A DNA stretch of 64,000 nucleotides from positions 1 through 64,000 of the forward strand of contig NZ_PXXX01000014.1 of NCBI RefSeq assembly GCF_003367505.1, in the 5' to 3' direction. Under the pieces are notes generated by a model, which saw nothing but the letters and a program-made list of their open reading frames with translations, had not been told where the DNA came from and ran no database searches. The stretch is from Lysinibacillus capsici. GTDB taxonomy: Bacteria > Bacillota > Bacilli > Bacillales_A > Planococcaceae. This document shows, piece after piece, positions 1 through 7,910 of this stretch. The stretch's first letter is position 1; each line of letters opens with the position of its first letter. A program made the position numbers and the translations under genes.

Positions 1-74
1 TAACCAAAAAAGTTTGAAACTTTCAATGTATCGTTTATCTAGTTTTGAAAGAATAAGTCTTTCAGCTGAATAAG

Positions 75-190
75 TCTAGTGATGATGGCAAAGAGGTCAC
101 ACCCGTTCCCATACCGAACACGGAAGTTAAGCTCTTTAGCGCCGATGGTAGTTGGGGGCTTCCCCCTGTGAGAGTAGGACGTCGCTTCGC
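75..190 (+). rRNA. rrf: 5S ribosomal RNA
   Basis: The stretch carries the highly conserved 5S core (GGTCACACCCGTTCCCAT, then CCGAACACGGAAG, then GAGAGTAGGACG). The ends AGTGATG (78-84) and CGTCGCT (180-186) pair as helix I with G-U wobbles. It follows an A/T-rich spacer (1-74) that would separate it from a 23S gene outside the window, and the first tRNA begins 12 bases downstream, so this is the distal end of an rRNA operon. Exact termini are good to within a few bases. Confidence 0.96.
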
Positions 191-201
191 TTATTTTTTG
201 T

Positions 202-277
202 GGAGGATTAGCTCAGCTGGGAGAGCACCTGCCTTACAAGCAGGGGGTCGGCGGTTCGAGCCCGTCATCCTCCACCA
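202..277 (+). tRNA. tRNA-Val (anticodon TAC)
   Basis: A 76-nt cloverleaf: acceptor GGAGGAT pairs with ATCCTCC, anticodon loop CTTACAA, T-loop GGTTCGAGCC, encoded CCA. First tRNA after the 5S gene. Confidence 0.96.
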
Positions 278-281
278 TTTT

Positions 282-357
282 GGTCCCGTGGTGTAGCGGT
301 TAACATGCCTGCCTGTCACGCAGGAGATCGCCGGTTCGATCCCGGTCGGGACCGCCA
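282..357 (+). tRNA. tRNA-Asp (anticodon GTC)
   Basis: A 76-nt cloverleaf with acceptor GGTCCCG, anticodon loop CTGTCAC, discriminator G and encoded CCA. It lies 4 bases after tRNA-Val. Confidence 0.96.
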
Positions 358-365
358 TTATTATT

Positions 366-441
<76 letters not shown>

Positions 442-448
442 TTCCCTT

Positions 449-532
449 GGAGGGGTAGCGAAGTGGCTAAACGCGGCGGACTGTAAATCCGCTCCTTAGG
501 GTTCGGCGGTTCGAATCCGTCCCCCTCCACCA
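449..532 (+). tRNA. tRNA-Tyr (anticodon GTA)
   Basis: An 84-nt class II tRNA with a long variable arm (CTCCTTAGGGTTCGG region), anticodon loop CTGTAAA and encoded CCA. Confidence 0.95.
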
Positions 533-536
533 TTTT

Positions 537-610
537 AGGGGCATAGTTCAACGGTAGAATAGAGGTCTCCAAAACCTTTGGTGTGGGTTCGATTCCTACT
601 GCCCCTGCCA
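537..610 (+). tRNA. tRNA-Trp (anticodon CCA)
   Basis: A 74-nt cloverleaf with acceptor AGGGGCA pairing with TGCCCCT, anticodon loop CTCCAAA, discriminator G and encoded CCA. It is nearly identical to the Bacillus tRNA-Trp I remember. Confidence 0.96.
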
Positions 611-657
611 GGTATTGAGGTACTCGTTCATAATACAGCTAATATAATCTATATAGT

Positions 658-734
658 GGCGATTGTGGCGAAGTGGTTAACGCATCGGATTGTGGTTCCG
701 ACATTCGTGGGTTCGATTCCCATCAGTCGCCCCA
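658..734 (+). tRNA. tRNA-His (anticodon GTG)
   Basis: A 77-nt cloverleaf. The acceptor GCGATTG (659-665) pairs with CAGTCGC (724-730), and the extra G at 658 faces C731, as required for tRNA-His. Anticodon loop TTGTGGT, encoded CCA. A 47-base A/T-rich spacer precedes it. Confidence 0.95.
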
Positions 735-743
735 TTTTAAAAT

Positions 744-818
744 TGGGGTATAGCCAAGCGGTAAGGCAACGGATTTTGATTCCGTCATGCCTAGGTTCGA
801 ATCCTAGTACCCCAGCCA
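744..818 (+). tRNA. tRNA-Gln (anticodon TTG)
   Basis: A 75-nt cloverleaf with acceptor TGGGGTA pairing with TACCCCA, anticodon loop TTTTGAT, discriminator G and encoded CCA. Confidence 0.95.
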
Positions 819-831
819 TTTTTAATTTCAC

Positions 832-904
832 GAGCCATTAGCTCAGTTGGTAGAGCATCTGACTTTTAATCAGAGGGTCGAAGGTTCGAGTCCTTCATGG
901 CTCA
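832..904 (+). tRNA. tRNA-Lys (anticodon TTT), no encoded CCA
   Basis: The acceptor GAGCCAT pairs with ATGGCTC and the anticodon loop is CTTTTAA. The discriminator A904 is followed by TCA (905-907) instead of CCA, so the 3' end must be completed by tRNA nucleotidyltransferase. Most other tRNAs in the cluster encode CCA. Confidence 0.95.
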
Positions 905-922
905 TCATTTTTTAATTAACAT

Positions 923-999
<77 letters not shown>

Positions 1000-1014
1000 A
1001 TAAAATCATGTTTA

Positions 1015-1091
1015 CGGAATGTAGCTCAGCTTGGTAGAGCACTTGGTTTGGGACCAAGGGGTCGTAGGTTCGAATCCTGTCATTCCGACCA
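1015..1091 (+). tRNA. tRNA-Pro (anticodon TGG)
   Basis: A 77-nt cloverleaf with acceptor CGGAATG pairing with CATTCCG, anticodon loop TTTGGGA and encoded CCA. Confidence 0.95.
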
Positions 1092-1106
1092 TCTTTCATG
1101 ATAAAT

Positions 1107-1182
1107 GGGGCCTTAGCTCAGCTGGGAGAGCGCCTGCCTTGCACGCAGGAGGTCAGCGGTTCGATCCCGCTAGGCTCCACCA
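1107..1182 (+). tRNA. tRNA-Ala (anticodon TGC)
   Basis: A 76-nt cloverleaf. The acceptor GGGGCCT pairs with AGGCTCC including one G-U pair, anticodon loop CTTGCAC, encoded CCA. Confidence 0.95.
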
Positions 1183-1195
1183 TTGTAATATTTTT

Positions 1196-1288
1196 GGAGG
1201 TATACCCAAGTCTGGCTGAAGGGATCGGTCTTGAAAACCGACAGGCGGGTAACACCGCGCGGGGGTTCGAATCCCTCTACCTCCTCCA
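1196..1288 (+). tRNA. tRNA-Ser (anticodon TGA)
   Basis: A 93-nt class II tRNA with a long variable arm, acceptor GGAGGTA pairing with TACCTCC, anticodon loop CTTGAAA and encoded CCA. The discriminator reads T1285; G is the more usual base for serine tRNAs. Confidence 0.94.
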
Positions 1289-1294
1289 TTTTTC

Positions 1295-1370
1295 GGGTCA
1301 GTAGCTCAGTTGGTAGAGCATTAGATTGAAGCTCTAAGTGTCGGCGGTTCGATTCCGTCCTGACCCACCA
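1295..1370 (+). tRNA. tRNA-Phe (anticodon GAA)
   Basis: A 76-nt cloverleaf with acceptor GGGTCAG pairing with CTGACCC. The anticodon loop TTGAAGC has G at position 37 where most bacterial tRNA-Phe have A. CCA is encoded. Confidence 0.93.
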
Positions 1371-1375
1371 TTATT

Positions 1376-1449
1376 GCGGGTGTAGTTTAATGGTAAAACC
1401 TCAGCCTTCCAAGCTGATGTCGTGAGTTCGATTCTCATCACCCGCTCCA
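1376..1449 (+). tRNA. tRNA-Gly (anticodon TCC)
   Basis: A 74-nt cloverleaf with acceptor GCGGGTG pairing with CACCCGC, anticodon loop CTTCCAA, discriminator T and encoded CCA. Confidence 0.95.
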
Positions 1450-1453
1450 AAAT

Positions 1454-1527
<74 letters not shown>

Positions 1528-1533
1528 TATTAT

Positions 1534-1610
1534 TCCGAAGTAGCTCAGTTGGTAGTAGCACCTGACTGTTAATCAGGTTGTCGCAGGTTCGAGTCCTGCC
1601 TTCGGAGCCA
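1534..1610 (+). tRNA. tRNA-Asn (anticodon GTT)
   Basis: The acceptor TCCGAAG pairs with CTTCGGA, anticodon loop CTGTTAA, discriminator G and encoded CCA. The D-arm (GCTC opposite TAGC) leaves a C-T mismatch at its inner end. Confidence 0.94.
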
Positions 1611-1611
1611 C

Positions 1612-1683
1612 GGCCCGTTGGTCAAGTGGTTAAGACACCGCCCTTTCACGGCGGTAACACGGGTTCGAATCCCGTACGGGTCA
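1612..1683 (+). tRNA. tRNA-Glu (anticodon TTC), no encoded CCA
   Basis: The acceptor GGCCCGT pairs with ACGGGTC through one G-U, and the anticodon loop is CTTTCAC. The discriminator A1683 is followed by TCA rather than CCA. It is the last tRNA of the cluster, and the cluster terminator starts right after it. Confidence 0.94.
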
Positions 1684-1685
1684 TC

Positions 1686-1722
1686 AAGCATGTAGCACAG
1701 ATGTGTGTTACATGCTTTTTTC
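1686..1722 (+). terminator. Terminator of the rRNA-tRNA operon
   Basis: AAGCATGTAGCAC pairs with GTGTTACATGCTT, followed by a T-run. It directly follows tRNA-Glu. Confidence 0.85.
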
Positions 1723-1774
1723 TATTCTCCTGTTCTTTAAACGATAAAAGATAATGCAATAGCAGAAAAAGACC

Positions 1775-2088
1775 TATTTGCAAGGTGAGGGACTGAATTT
1801 AATTCCCCTAGCATCTTACTATGGGCTCCTATAAGCCGTTTCACTTACCACGTACACTTCCATGGTCAATACTTTTGTGAAGGCTGCTTGACTTCTCTAG
1901 TATAGCGATACAGGCGAAATCCTGGCCAGAGAATTTGTGAAACTGGTTCTGCTCTATGCGAAAGCGAAGCACCAGCAGCAAGTAAGTAGCCCAGAACGTA
2001 TAGCTTTTTCACCATTTACAAAAATTCTATTGATTTCTTTGTTCTACAACCCCCTGAAAAAGGCTACATGACTACTGTAGCCTTTTTA
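1775..2088 (+). ncRNA. Candidate structured non-coding RNA downstream of the tRNA cluster
   Basis: The stretch 1723-2253 has no convincing ORF. It carries several potential helices: GGGCT (1822-1826) can pair with AGCCC (1986-1990), CTTACT with AGTAAG, CAGG-CGAAAT-CCTG is a hairpin at 1911-1924, and CTGGT...ACCAG (1943-1974) encloses GCGAAAGC, a GAAA tetraloop hairpin. It ends in a strong terminator (2057-2088) with no other gene to serve. TTTGTGAA occurs twice (1873 and 1935 regions). I cannot assign a family; candidates to test are a 6S-type RNA or the Bacillaceae-1 motif known near rRNA operons. Strand follows the terminator T-run. The 5' end is a guess. Confidence 0.4.
2057..2088 (+). terminator. 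Rho-independent terminator with no upstream CDS
   Basis: AAAAAGGCTACA pairs with TGTAGCCTTTTT. The nearest upstream transcription unit is the tRNA cluster, which already has its own terminator, so this one implies a separate transcript. Confidence 0.8.
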
Positions 2089-2253
2089 TAATAATTAATA
2101 TCTTTCTCCCTTACATTCTCTTACGAAAGAGAGTCTATAGAGTAAATATGAACAAACTATTTCATATATAAAATATGTATGTTTTTTCAATTACTATTTT
2201 CATGGTGCTTGTTGTTTTGTTCCTCTAATATGAGGATAAGTGGAGGAATCGAT

Positions 2254-3300
2254 ATGAATATACAGGAGATACAGCAATTTTTAAGTCTATATCAGACAGA
2301 ACAAAATGAATCAGAACTTTGGTTAAAGAATAGATTACAGGCAGTTAAGGATGCAGGTGAATATCACCCAACAACAGAGGAGCTAGTTTTTGGCGCACGT
2401 GTGGCATGGCGAAATAGCAATAAGTGTATTGGACGTCTATTTTGGCAGTCACTGCATGTGGTAGATGCACGTGATGTTTTAGATGAAAAGGCTATTTTTC
2501 AAAAATTACTAGAACATATTGATTATGCGACAAATCATGGGAAAATCCGTCCAACTATAACAGTGTTTGCTTCAGATAGAGTACGGATTTGGAATCATCA
2601 ACTAATTCGTTATGCAGGCTATGAAACAGATGCAGGCATTATTGGAGATTCACAGTCCGTTAAATTTACAAAAGTGTGTGAGTCGTTAGGATGGAGAGGT
2701 AAAGGAACTGATTTTGATGTACTACCACTCGTTATACAGGTGGATAATCGTGCTCCTCAAATGTTTGTAATTCCTGAAGAAAATATAGTAGAGGTCTCAA
2801 TCCGTCATCCAGAGTCAAACGATATGGAAAAATTAGGAATGAAGTGGTATGCCGTACCTATTATTTCGAGTATGCGTTTTCAAATGGCTGGAATTGATTT
2901 TCAAGCAGCTCCATTTAACGGCTGGTATATGGGAACAGAGATTGGTGCACGAAATTTAGCAGATCATGATCGTTATAATATGTTACCTGCAATTGCAGAG
3001 ATTTTTAATCTTGATACAACCAAACATGCGTCTCTTTGGCGTGATCGTGCTTTAGTAGAACTTAATATTGCTGTTCTTCACTCATTTAAAGAAGATGGTG
3101 TGAGCATTGTTGATCATCATACAGCAGCTCAGCAGTTTAAATTGTTTGAGGAGGCAGAAAAATCAACAGGAAGAGAAGTTACAGGCAACTGGACATGGTT
3201 AATCCCACCACTTTCCCCTGCCACAACTCATATATTCCATAAACCCTATGTAAATATTTATCATACACCAAATTATTTTTACCAAAAACCATGCTATTAG
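2254..3300 (+). CDS. nos: Nitric oxide synthase, oxygenase domain only
   Basis: Haem enzyme that oxidises L-arginine through N-hydroxyarginine to citrulline and NO in the cytoplasm. Bacterial forms lack the reductase domain and borrow flavodoxin-type partners. The 348-residue product has the NOS signature ARVAWRNSNKCIGR with proximal haem ligand Cys58, and GWYMGTEIGARN with substrate-binding Glu229. Length agrees with Bacillus NOS, about 360 residues. I start at ATG 2254 because GGAGGA at 2242-2247 sits 6 bases upstream. The frame is open back to 2179, but that extension lacks an SD and encodes a hydrophobic stretch foreign to the family. The next gene follows 51 bases later in the same direction. 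In Bacillus, NO protects against oxidative stress and some antibiotics. Confidence 0.95.
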   Translation: MNIQEIQQFLSLYQTEQNESELWLKNRLQAVKDAGEYHPTTEELVFGARVAWRNSNKCIGRLFWQSLHVVDARDVLDEKAIFQKLLEHIDYATNHGKIRPTITVFASDRVRIWNHQLIRYAGYETDAGIIGDSQSVKFTKVCESLGWRGKGTDFDVLPLVIQVDNRAPQMFVIPEENIVEVSIRHPESNDMEKLGMKWYAVPIISSMRFQMAGIDFQAAPFNGWYMGTEIGARNLADHDRYNMLPAIAEIFNLDTTKHASLWRDRALVELNIAVLHSFKEDGVSIVDHHTAAQQFKLFEEAEKSTGREVTGNWTWLIPPLSPATTHIFHKPYVNIYHTPNYFYQKPCY

Positions 3301-3351
3301 TGTAAAGGAATTGTTTACTTTCAATACTTTTGATGAGAGAGGGCGCTTACT

Positions 3352-3882
3352 ATGTTAAATCAGCAAATTCCCAATATCCCATGGAGACAATTGACGACAC
3401 CTTATGGTAGAGGTACAGCCATTCCTAAGCTGATAGAACAGGAGCAATACACACAACTAGCTGAATTAATTGAACATCAAGGTACACTGTGGCAGGTGAC
3501 ACCATGGGTTTTGCTTGTCCTGCTAAAAAAGCTTACTAGTAAAAAATTAGAGGTTGTCTCCTTACAAGAGGTACAGTTATATTTAGCTGTGGCACATGCT
3601 ATTACCAAGGATTATCTCGAGCCAGTCAATACTGTTAAAAATATGCAGGAGCTATTAGACGTCAACTATTTGTGGATAGAAAATGAGGATAATGATGAGC
3701 AGGAGTGGGAGAAAGAAACGCCAAAGGGCTATGAGGAGCAAGCTTTTGTAGGCTATTACTATTATAGTTATATGCTTTTACAAGAGGCTGTTCCTATTTT
3801 TTCTACTATAACAGCTCGTAATAATGAAGCATCAGAATGCCTTGCTGAATTGCTAACATTACTCCAGCAACCCGACAATTAA
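3352..3882 (+). CDS. Conserved-looking hypothetical protein, 176 aa
   Basis: I do not recognise a named family. The protein is acidic, has no signal peptide or membrane segment, and looks helical. Near the N terminus it reads WRQLTTPYGRGTAIPKLIE, a pattern I associate loosely with HEAT-like proteins of the 'AYG..D-I-P-L-L' kind; this is weak. It contains a YYYYSY run and an acidic linker (residues 110-130). A modest SD (GAGAGAGG) precedes ATG 3352. It lies 51 bases after nos and before a shared terminator, so co-transcription with nos is likely; a functional link is only inferred. Confidence 0.7.
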   Translation: MLNQQIPNIPWRQLTTPYGRGTAIPKLIEQEQYTQLAELIEHQGTLWQVTPWVLLVLLKKLTSKKLEVVSLQEVQLYLAVAHAITKDYLEPVNTVKNMQELLDVNYLWIENEDNDEQEWEKETPKGYEEQAFVGYYYYSYMLLQEAVPIFSTITARNNEASECLAELLTLLQQPDN

Positions 3883-3903
3883 GTAATGTGTAAACACTAT
3901 ATA

Positions 3904-3946
3904 GAAATAGAGCAGATGGAGGAATCTAATCCACCTGCTTTATTTA
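3904..3946. terminator. Bidirectional terminator between convergent genes
   Basis: AAATAGAGCAGATGG pairs with CCACCTGCTTTATTT around an 11-base loop, with A-rich and T-rich flanks. It lies between the convergent 3352-3882 gene and the MFS gene. Confidence 0.75.
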
Positions 3947-3949
3947 ATT

Positions 3950-5158
3950 TTAATGCACATATTCATCCTTAGAGGCTCTCATTGAGCAAAAGAAGAGTAA
4001 CATTGCTACAACGACAAAGAGCCATCCCGCAATATTCCAGCCGCCAAATAAATCATGCAAGTAGCCAAAAAGAATAGGACCAATTGCGGCAAATAAATAA
4101 CCCAAAGATTGTGCAAAGCCTGATAAATCTGCTGCTTCAAATGCAGTACGAGTACGGAGAGTGAAGAACATCATTGCTAGGGCAAATGAAGAACCACCTG
4201 CTAACCCTAGAAGAACCATCCACAGTACCCCAAGACTTGTCCATTCCATGACAACCCCAACAAAGCCTACTAAATAGAAGGATGTAAACATCAATACAAG
4301 TGGGCGTTGAGAAGTCATTTTACCAGCAATAATAGGCACTGCTAAGGCCATTGGTACTTGTGAGAATTGCATGATTGAAAACATCCAGCCAGCTTTATCA
4401 GGTGCTAAACCTTGAGCAATATAGATCTCAGGTATCCAAGCTGCTGTTGTGTAGAATAATAAAGACTGTAAACCCATTGCCCCTGTGACAGCCCAAGTAA
4501 CAGGTGATTTCCATAAAGGTGTACTGGTCTTCTTAGATGTAGTAACTGGTTCTGGTTTATTTGATTTTAGTTGAGGTATCCAAATTAAGATTGTAATTAG
4601 AACGAGTATGAGTGCAATGGAAAGTGCACCTTGCCAGCCTAACGATGAATTAGCTATCGGATAGCTAATACCAGCACCAAGGCCAGCAGTAAAATTCATG
4701 GACATGGTGAAAAAGGCCATTAATAAACCCACATGATAGGGAAATTTCAACTTCAATAATCCTGGAATTAGTACATTTCCAAAAGAAATGGCTACGCCAA
4801 TTAGCACAGTACCCAATAGAAGTAATTCTGTAGTACCAAGTGAACGTAGGACAATTCCTAAAGCCAAGAGAAAAGTGGATAAAAATAATGTTAGCTCAAG
4901 CCCTAGTTTGCGTGCTACAACTGGTGCAAATGGAGATATAACAGCAAAAGCCAGCAATGGTATCGTTGTTAGAAAGCCTGCCAAAACATTAGATATTCCA
5001 AGATCTTCACGGATAAAGGATATAATTGGGCCAACAACAGTTAGTGGCATTCGTAATGTAGAGGCTATAAAGATAACTCCAAAGACTAAAAGTAAGGTTG
5101 TTCCTTTCCAGCTAATTTTTTTACTTGGAAAACTAGTGGAATGATCATTTGTAGTCAA
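3950..5158 (-). CDS. MFS transporter of the CynX/NimT type
   Basis: A 402-residue protein with about 12 membrane segments and the general look of the CynX/NimT (cyanate permease-like) branch of the major facilitator superfamily: two six-helix halves with a cytoplasmic loop near the middle (KSNKPEPVTTSKKTSTPL). The substrate cannot be read from sequence; members move cyanate, nitroimidazoles or other small anions. I start at TTG (complement of 5156-5158) because AGGGGGGA lies just upstream. The longer frame to 5215 places this SD inside the gene. It is convergent with the nos pair and divergent from the lysine riboswitch-lysP unit. Confidence 0.85.
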   Translation of the reverse strand: MTTNDHSTSFPSKKISWKGTTLLLVFGVIFIASTLRMPLTVVGPIISFIREDLGISNVLAGFLTTIPLLAFAVISPFAPVVARKLGLELTLFLSTFLLALGIVLRSLGTTELLLLGTVLIGVAISFGNVLIPGLLKLKFPYHVGLLMAFFTMSMNFTAGLGAGISYPIANSSLGWQGALSIALILVLITILIWIPQLKSNKPEPVTTSKKTSTPLWKSPVTWAVTGAMGLQSLLFYTTAAWIPEIYIAQGLAPDKAGWMFSIMQFSQVPMALAVPIIAGKMTSQRPLVLMFTSFYLVGFVGVVMEWTSLGVLWMVLLGLAGGSSFALAMMFFTLRTRTAFEAADLSGFAQSLGYLFAAIGPILFGYLHDLFGGWNIAGWLFVVVAMLLFFCSMRASKDEYVH

Positions 5159-5266
5159 AATAAAATCCCCCCTAATAATAACCATTCTAATTGAACTACT
5201 ATAACACTTTATCACACTATTAAAAATAGTAGAAGATTCATAAAATACAGAACATTTGTGGTTGTA

Positions 5267-5298
5267 TTGAAATGTCTATGGTCTTATGTTAGTATAAT
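5267..5298 (+). promoter_or_regulatory. Possible promoter of the lysP leader
   Basis: TTGAAA at 5267-5272 and TATAAT at 5293-5298 (or TAGTAT at 5290 with a 17-base spacer) lie about 40 bases before the riboswitch. The spacing to TATAAT is 20, which is long, so the -35 assignment is uncertain. Confidence 0.4.
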
Positions 5299-5337
5299 AA
5301 ACATCATAAATTTAATAATTATATGCCTCATGTTTGT

Positions 5338-5515
5338 ATTGAGGTAGAGGTCGCGATATTTATAAGTATGCTAATTGAAATGACAAGCATTGATGAAATT
5401 AGTTGAAAGGAAATATTGCCGAAGTGTGAGGGGACTTGAAAACCTCATGCTGGGGCTGTCTCCGAAAGGAACAGAACTGTCACGTTTGCACAACGTGTTG
5501 AGCTATCATGTAGGA
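5338..5515 (+). promoter_or_regulatory. Lysine riboswitch (L box)
   Basis: Diagnostic L-box elements occur in order: GAGGTAGAGGTCGCGA at 5341, GAAAGGAAATATTGCCGAAG at 5404, then CCGAAAGGAACAGAACTGTC at 5462 and TTGAGCTATCAT near the 3' end. The aptamer binds lysine and stabilises the downstream terminator (5534-5567), shutting off expression in lysine excess. It directly precedes an amino-acid permease, which fixes the substrate of that gene as lysine. Confidence 0.93.
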
Positions 5516-5533
5516 AAAACTGAGGATTAATGT

Positions 5534-5567
5534 AGCCATCACAGTGTATATGTGATGGCATTTTTTT
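5534..5567 (+). terminator. Riboswitch-controlled terminator before lysP
   Basis: GCCATCACA pairs with TGTGATGGC, followed by seven Ts. It lies between the L-box aptamer and the lysP start and is the expression platform. Confidence 0.88.
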
Positions 5568-5595
5568 GCCTCATAAATAGGAAGGAAGCTATATC

Positions 5596-7059
5596 GTGAG
5601 TGAAATAAAAGTAAATCAGCTCGGACATAAAGCACCGAAGCTGAAAAAAGAATTAAAAAGCCGTCATATTACAATGATTTCTTTAGGCGGTACAATTGGT
5701 ACGGGACTATTTTTAGCCAGTGGAGGAGCAATTGCTCAGGCAGGTCCTGGAGGAGCATTGCTTGCCTATGCTTTAATTGGTATTATGGTGTACTTTTTAA
5801 TGACAAGCTTAGGGGAAATGGCTGCCTATATGCCATCCTCAGGTTCATTTAGTACGTATGCAACCAAATTTGTAGATCCTGCCTTGGGCTTTGCATTAGG
5901 CTGGAACTACTGGTATAACTGGGCAATCACCATTGCTGCCGAAATTGCTGCTGTGTCATTAATTATGAAATATTGGTTCCCAGATAGCTCATCAGCACTT
6001 TGGACAGTATTATTTATTGCTGTGGTATTGACGTTTAATTTACTATCCGTAAAAAGTTATGGTGAAAGTGAATATTGGTTTGCCATGATTAAAGTAGCAA
6101 CGGTTATTGTTTTTATTATCATTAGCTTACTAATGATTTTTGGTATTTTAGGTGGGCAGGCTCCTGTAGGTTTCACTAATTTCTTTGTTAGTGATGGGCC
6201 ATTCCATGGTGGCTTCCTTGCTACATTTGGTATTTTCCTAGCTGCAGGATTTTCATTCCAAGGAACAGAATTACTAGGAATTACAGCTGGTGAAACAGAT
6301 GATCCTGGTAAAAATATTCCGAAGGCTGTTAAATCTGTATTTTGGCGTATTCTTTTGTTTTATATTTTAGCGATTGGTGCAATTGGGATGTTAATTCCAT
6401 TTACAGACGAACGTTTATTATCAGAAGATATCGCAGTATCACCGTTTACACTAGTGTTTGACCGCCTAGGTATTGCCTTTGCTGCTTCATTAATGAATGC
6501 CATTATTTTAACGGCTATGCTGTCAGCAGGAAATTCAGGACTATATGCATCTTCTCGTATGTTATGGCAATTAGCAGTGGATGGACATGCACCTAAATTT
6601 TTTGCAAAGCTAAGTCGTAGAGGTATTCCGATTTATGCACTTATGGCAACATTAGCTGTAGGCTGTTTAGCATTTTTGGCATCCTTCTTTGGCGATGGAG
6701 TGGTTTATATCTGGCTATTAAATGCTTCTGGAATGTCTGGCTTTATTGCATGGCTAGGTATAGCGTTTAGTCATTATCGTTTCCGCCGAGCGTTTGATGC
6801 ACAAGGCTTAGATCCAAAGTTATTACCTTATAAAGCCAAATTATATCCGTTTGGACCATTATTTGCTTTTACAGTTTGTATGATCGTAGTCATTGGACAA
6901 AATTACACAGCCTTTACAGGCGATAAGATTGATTGGTACGGTATCCTTGTTTCGTATATTGGGATTCCATTATTTTTAGCATTATGGTTTGGCTATAAAT
7001 TAAAGCACAAAACAAAAATGCTTCCACTTGAAGATTGTGATTTAAAAGTTGAAGATTAA
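5596..7059 (+). CDS. lysP: Lysine-specific permease (AAT family)
   Basis: A 487-residue membrane protein of the amino acid transporter (APC/AAT) family, expected to import lysine with protons. The N terminus carries the family signature ISLGGTIGTGLFLASGGAIA (residues about 29-48). There are 12 predicted membrane segments and the consensus stretch ITAGETDDPGKNIPKAVKS in the middle. Length matches LysP-type proteins. The start is GTG 5596 after GGAAGGAAGC. Substrate assignment rests on the lysine riboswitch upstream, since AAT permeases are hard to tell apart by sequence. It is monocistronic, closed by a terminator at 7065-7116. Confidence 0.92.
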   Translation: MSEIKVNQLGHKAPKLKKELKSRHITMISLGGTIGTGLFLASGGAIAQAGPGGALLAYALIGIMVYFLMTSLGEMAAYMPSSGSFSTYATKFVDPALGFALGWNYWYNWAITIAAEIAAVSLIMKYWFPDSSSALWTVLFIAVVLTFNLLSVKSYGESEYWFAMIKVATVIVFIIISLLMIFGILGGQAPVGFTNFFVSDGPFHGGFLATFGIFLAAGFSFQGTELLGITAGETDDPGKNIPKAVKSVFWRILLFYILAIGAIGMLIPFTDERLLSEDIAVSPFTLVFDRLGIAFAASLMNAIILTAMLSAGNSGLYASSRMLWQLAVDGHAPKFFAKLSRRGIPIYALMATLAVGCLAFLASFFGDGVVYIWLLNASGMSGFIAWLGIAFSHYRFRRAFDAQGLDPKLLPYKAKLYPFGPLFAFTVCMIVVIGQNYTAFTGDKIDWYGILVSYIGIPLFLALWFGYKLKHKTKMLPLEDCDLKVED

Positions 7060-7064
7060 ATAAT

Positions 7065-7116
7065 AGAGCTGTTCTGTAAACCAAAGAGCGATGGTTTATG
7101 GAGCAGCTCTTTTTTC
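7065..7116 (+). terminator. Terminator of lysP
   Basis: AGAGCTGTTCTGTAAACCA pairs imperfectly with TGGTTTATGGAGCAGCTCT, followed by a T-run. Confidence 0.85.
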
Positions 7117-7211
7117 AACACTCATAAACAAAATCTCTCTAATCAAACATCATAAATATGGTAATGTAATATACATATGGAAATTGGGTTTGATAGGAGA
7201 GGTGCATCATA

Positions 7212-7904
7212 GTGCAAAAGCATATTTTACTTGTAGAAGACGATGAAGCCATTCGTGAAATGGTTGATAATTACTTAACGATGGAAGGTTTCCAGGTCAC
7301 AACAGCGACTAATGGCGAAGAGGCATTACAAAATTGTTTGCAAAATATCTTTGATTTGGTCATCTTAGATATTATGATACCTAAATTAAATGGATTGGAA
7401 GTATTAAAGATTATTAGAGAGCAGGCAGCACTTCCTATCATTATTATGTCTGCAAAAGACAGTGATGTTGATAAAGCATTGGGCTTAGGGTTAGGGGCAG
7501 ATGATTATATTGCTAAACCCTTTTCTATGCTAGAATTTTCAGCACGTGTAAAGGCTGTTATCAGAAGAGCTACGAAATACTCTAGTCAAGCTGAACAAAA
7601 GCAAGAGGTCCTCGAAATTGATAATTTAAAGATAGATATTGTTAATTTCTCAATAACAAAGAGCGGACAAGAGATAAAGCTGACATCAAAGGAATTTTCC
7701 ATTTTAAAATTGTTTGTGACAAATCGTCACAGAGTTTTTACCAAAGAGCAAATTTATCAGATGATATGGAAAGATGCCTATTACGGAGACGAAAATATTA
7801 TAAATGTACATATCAGAAGACTACGTGAAAAAATAGAAGATGATCCGTCACATCCTCACTATATTAAAACCCTATGGGGAATCGGCTATAAGTTTGAAGG
7901 GTAA
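7212..7904 (+). CDS. OmpR-family response regulator (YcbL-like)
   Basis: A 230-residue regulator: receiver domain (about 1-115) with the acidic pair EDDE, phospho-acceptor Asp in VILDIMIPKLNG and Lys in YIAKPFS, then a winged-helix DNA-binding domain (about 130-228) ending in VHIRRLREKIEDDPSHP and TLWGIGYKFEG. The start is GTG 7212 after AGGAGAGG. The sensor kinase begins 6 bases after the stop. The four-gene set and the protein lengths (230, 310, 307, 229) match the B. subtilis ycbLMNO locus as I recall it, in which the system is thought to control the linked ABC transporter. Confidence 0.92.
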   Translation: MQKHILLVEDDEAIREMVDNYLTMEGFQVTTATNGEEALQNCLQNIFDLVILDIMIPKLNGLEVLKIIREQAALPIIIMSAKDSDVDKALGLGLGADDYIAKPFSMLEFSARVKAVIRRATKYSSQAEQKQEVLEIDNLKIDIVNFSITKSGQEIKLTSKEFSILKLFVTNRHRVFTKEQIYQMIWKDAYYGDENIINVHIRRLREKIEDDPSHPHYIKTLWGIGYKFEG

Positions 7905-7910
7905 AAATAT

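Noticed and set aside
4788..5144. Plus-strand 118-codon frame opposite the MFS gene
   Set aside because: Antisense to a well-supported membrane protein; composition (Ser/Lys/Thr) is what the complement of a membrane gene yields.
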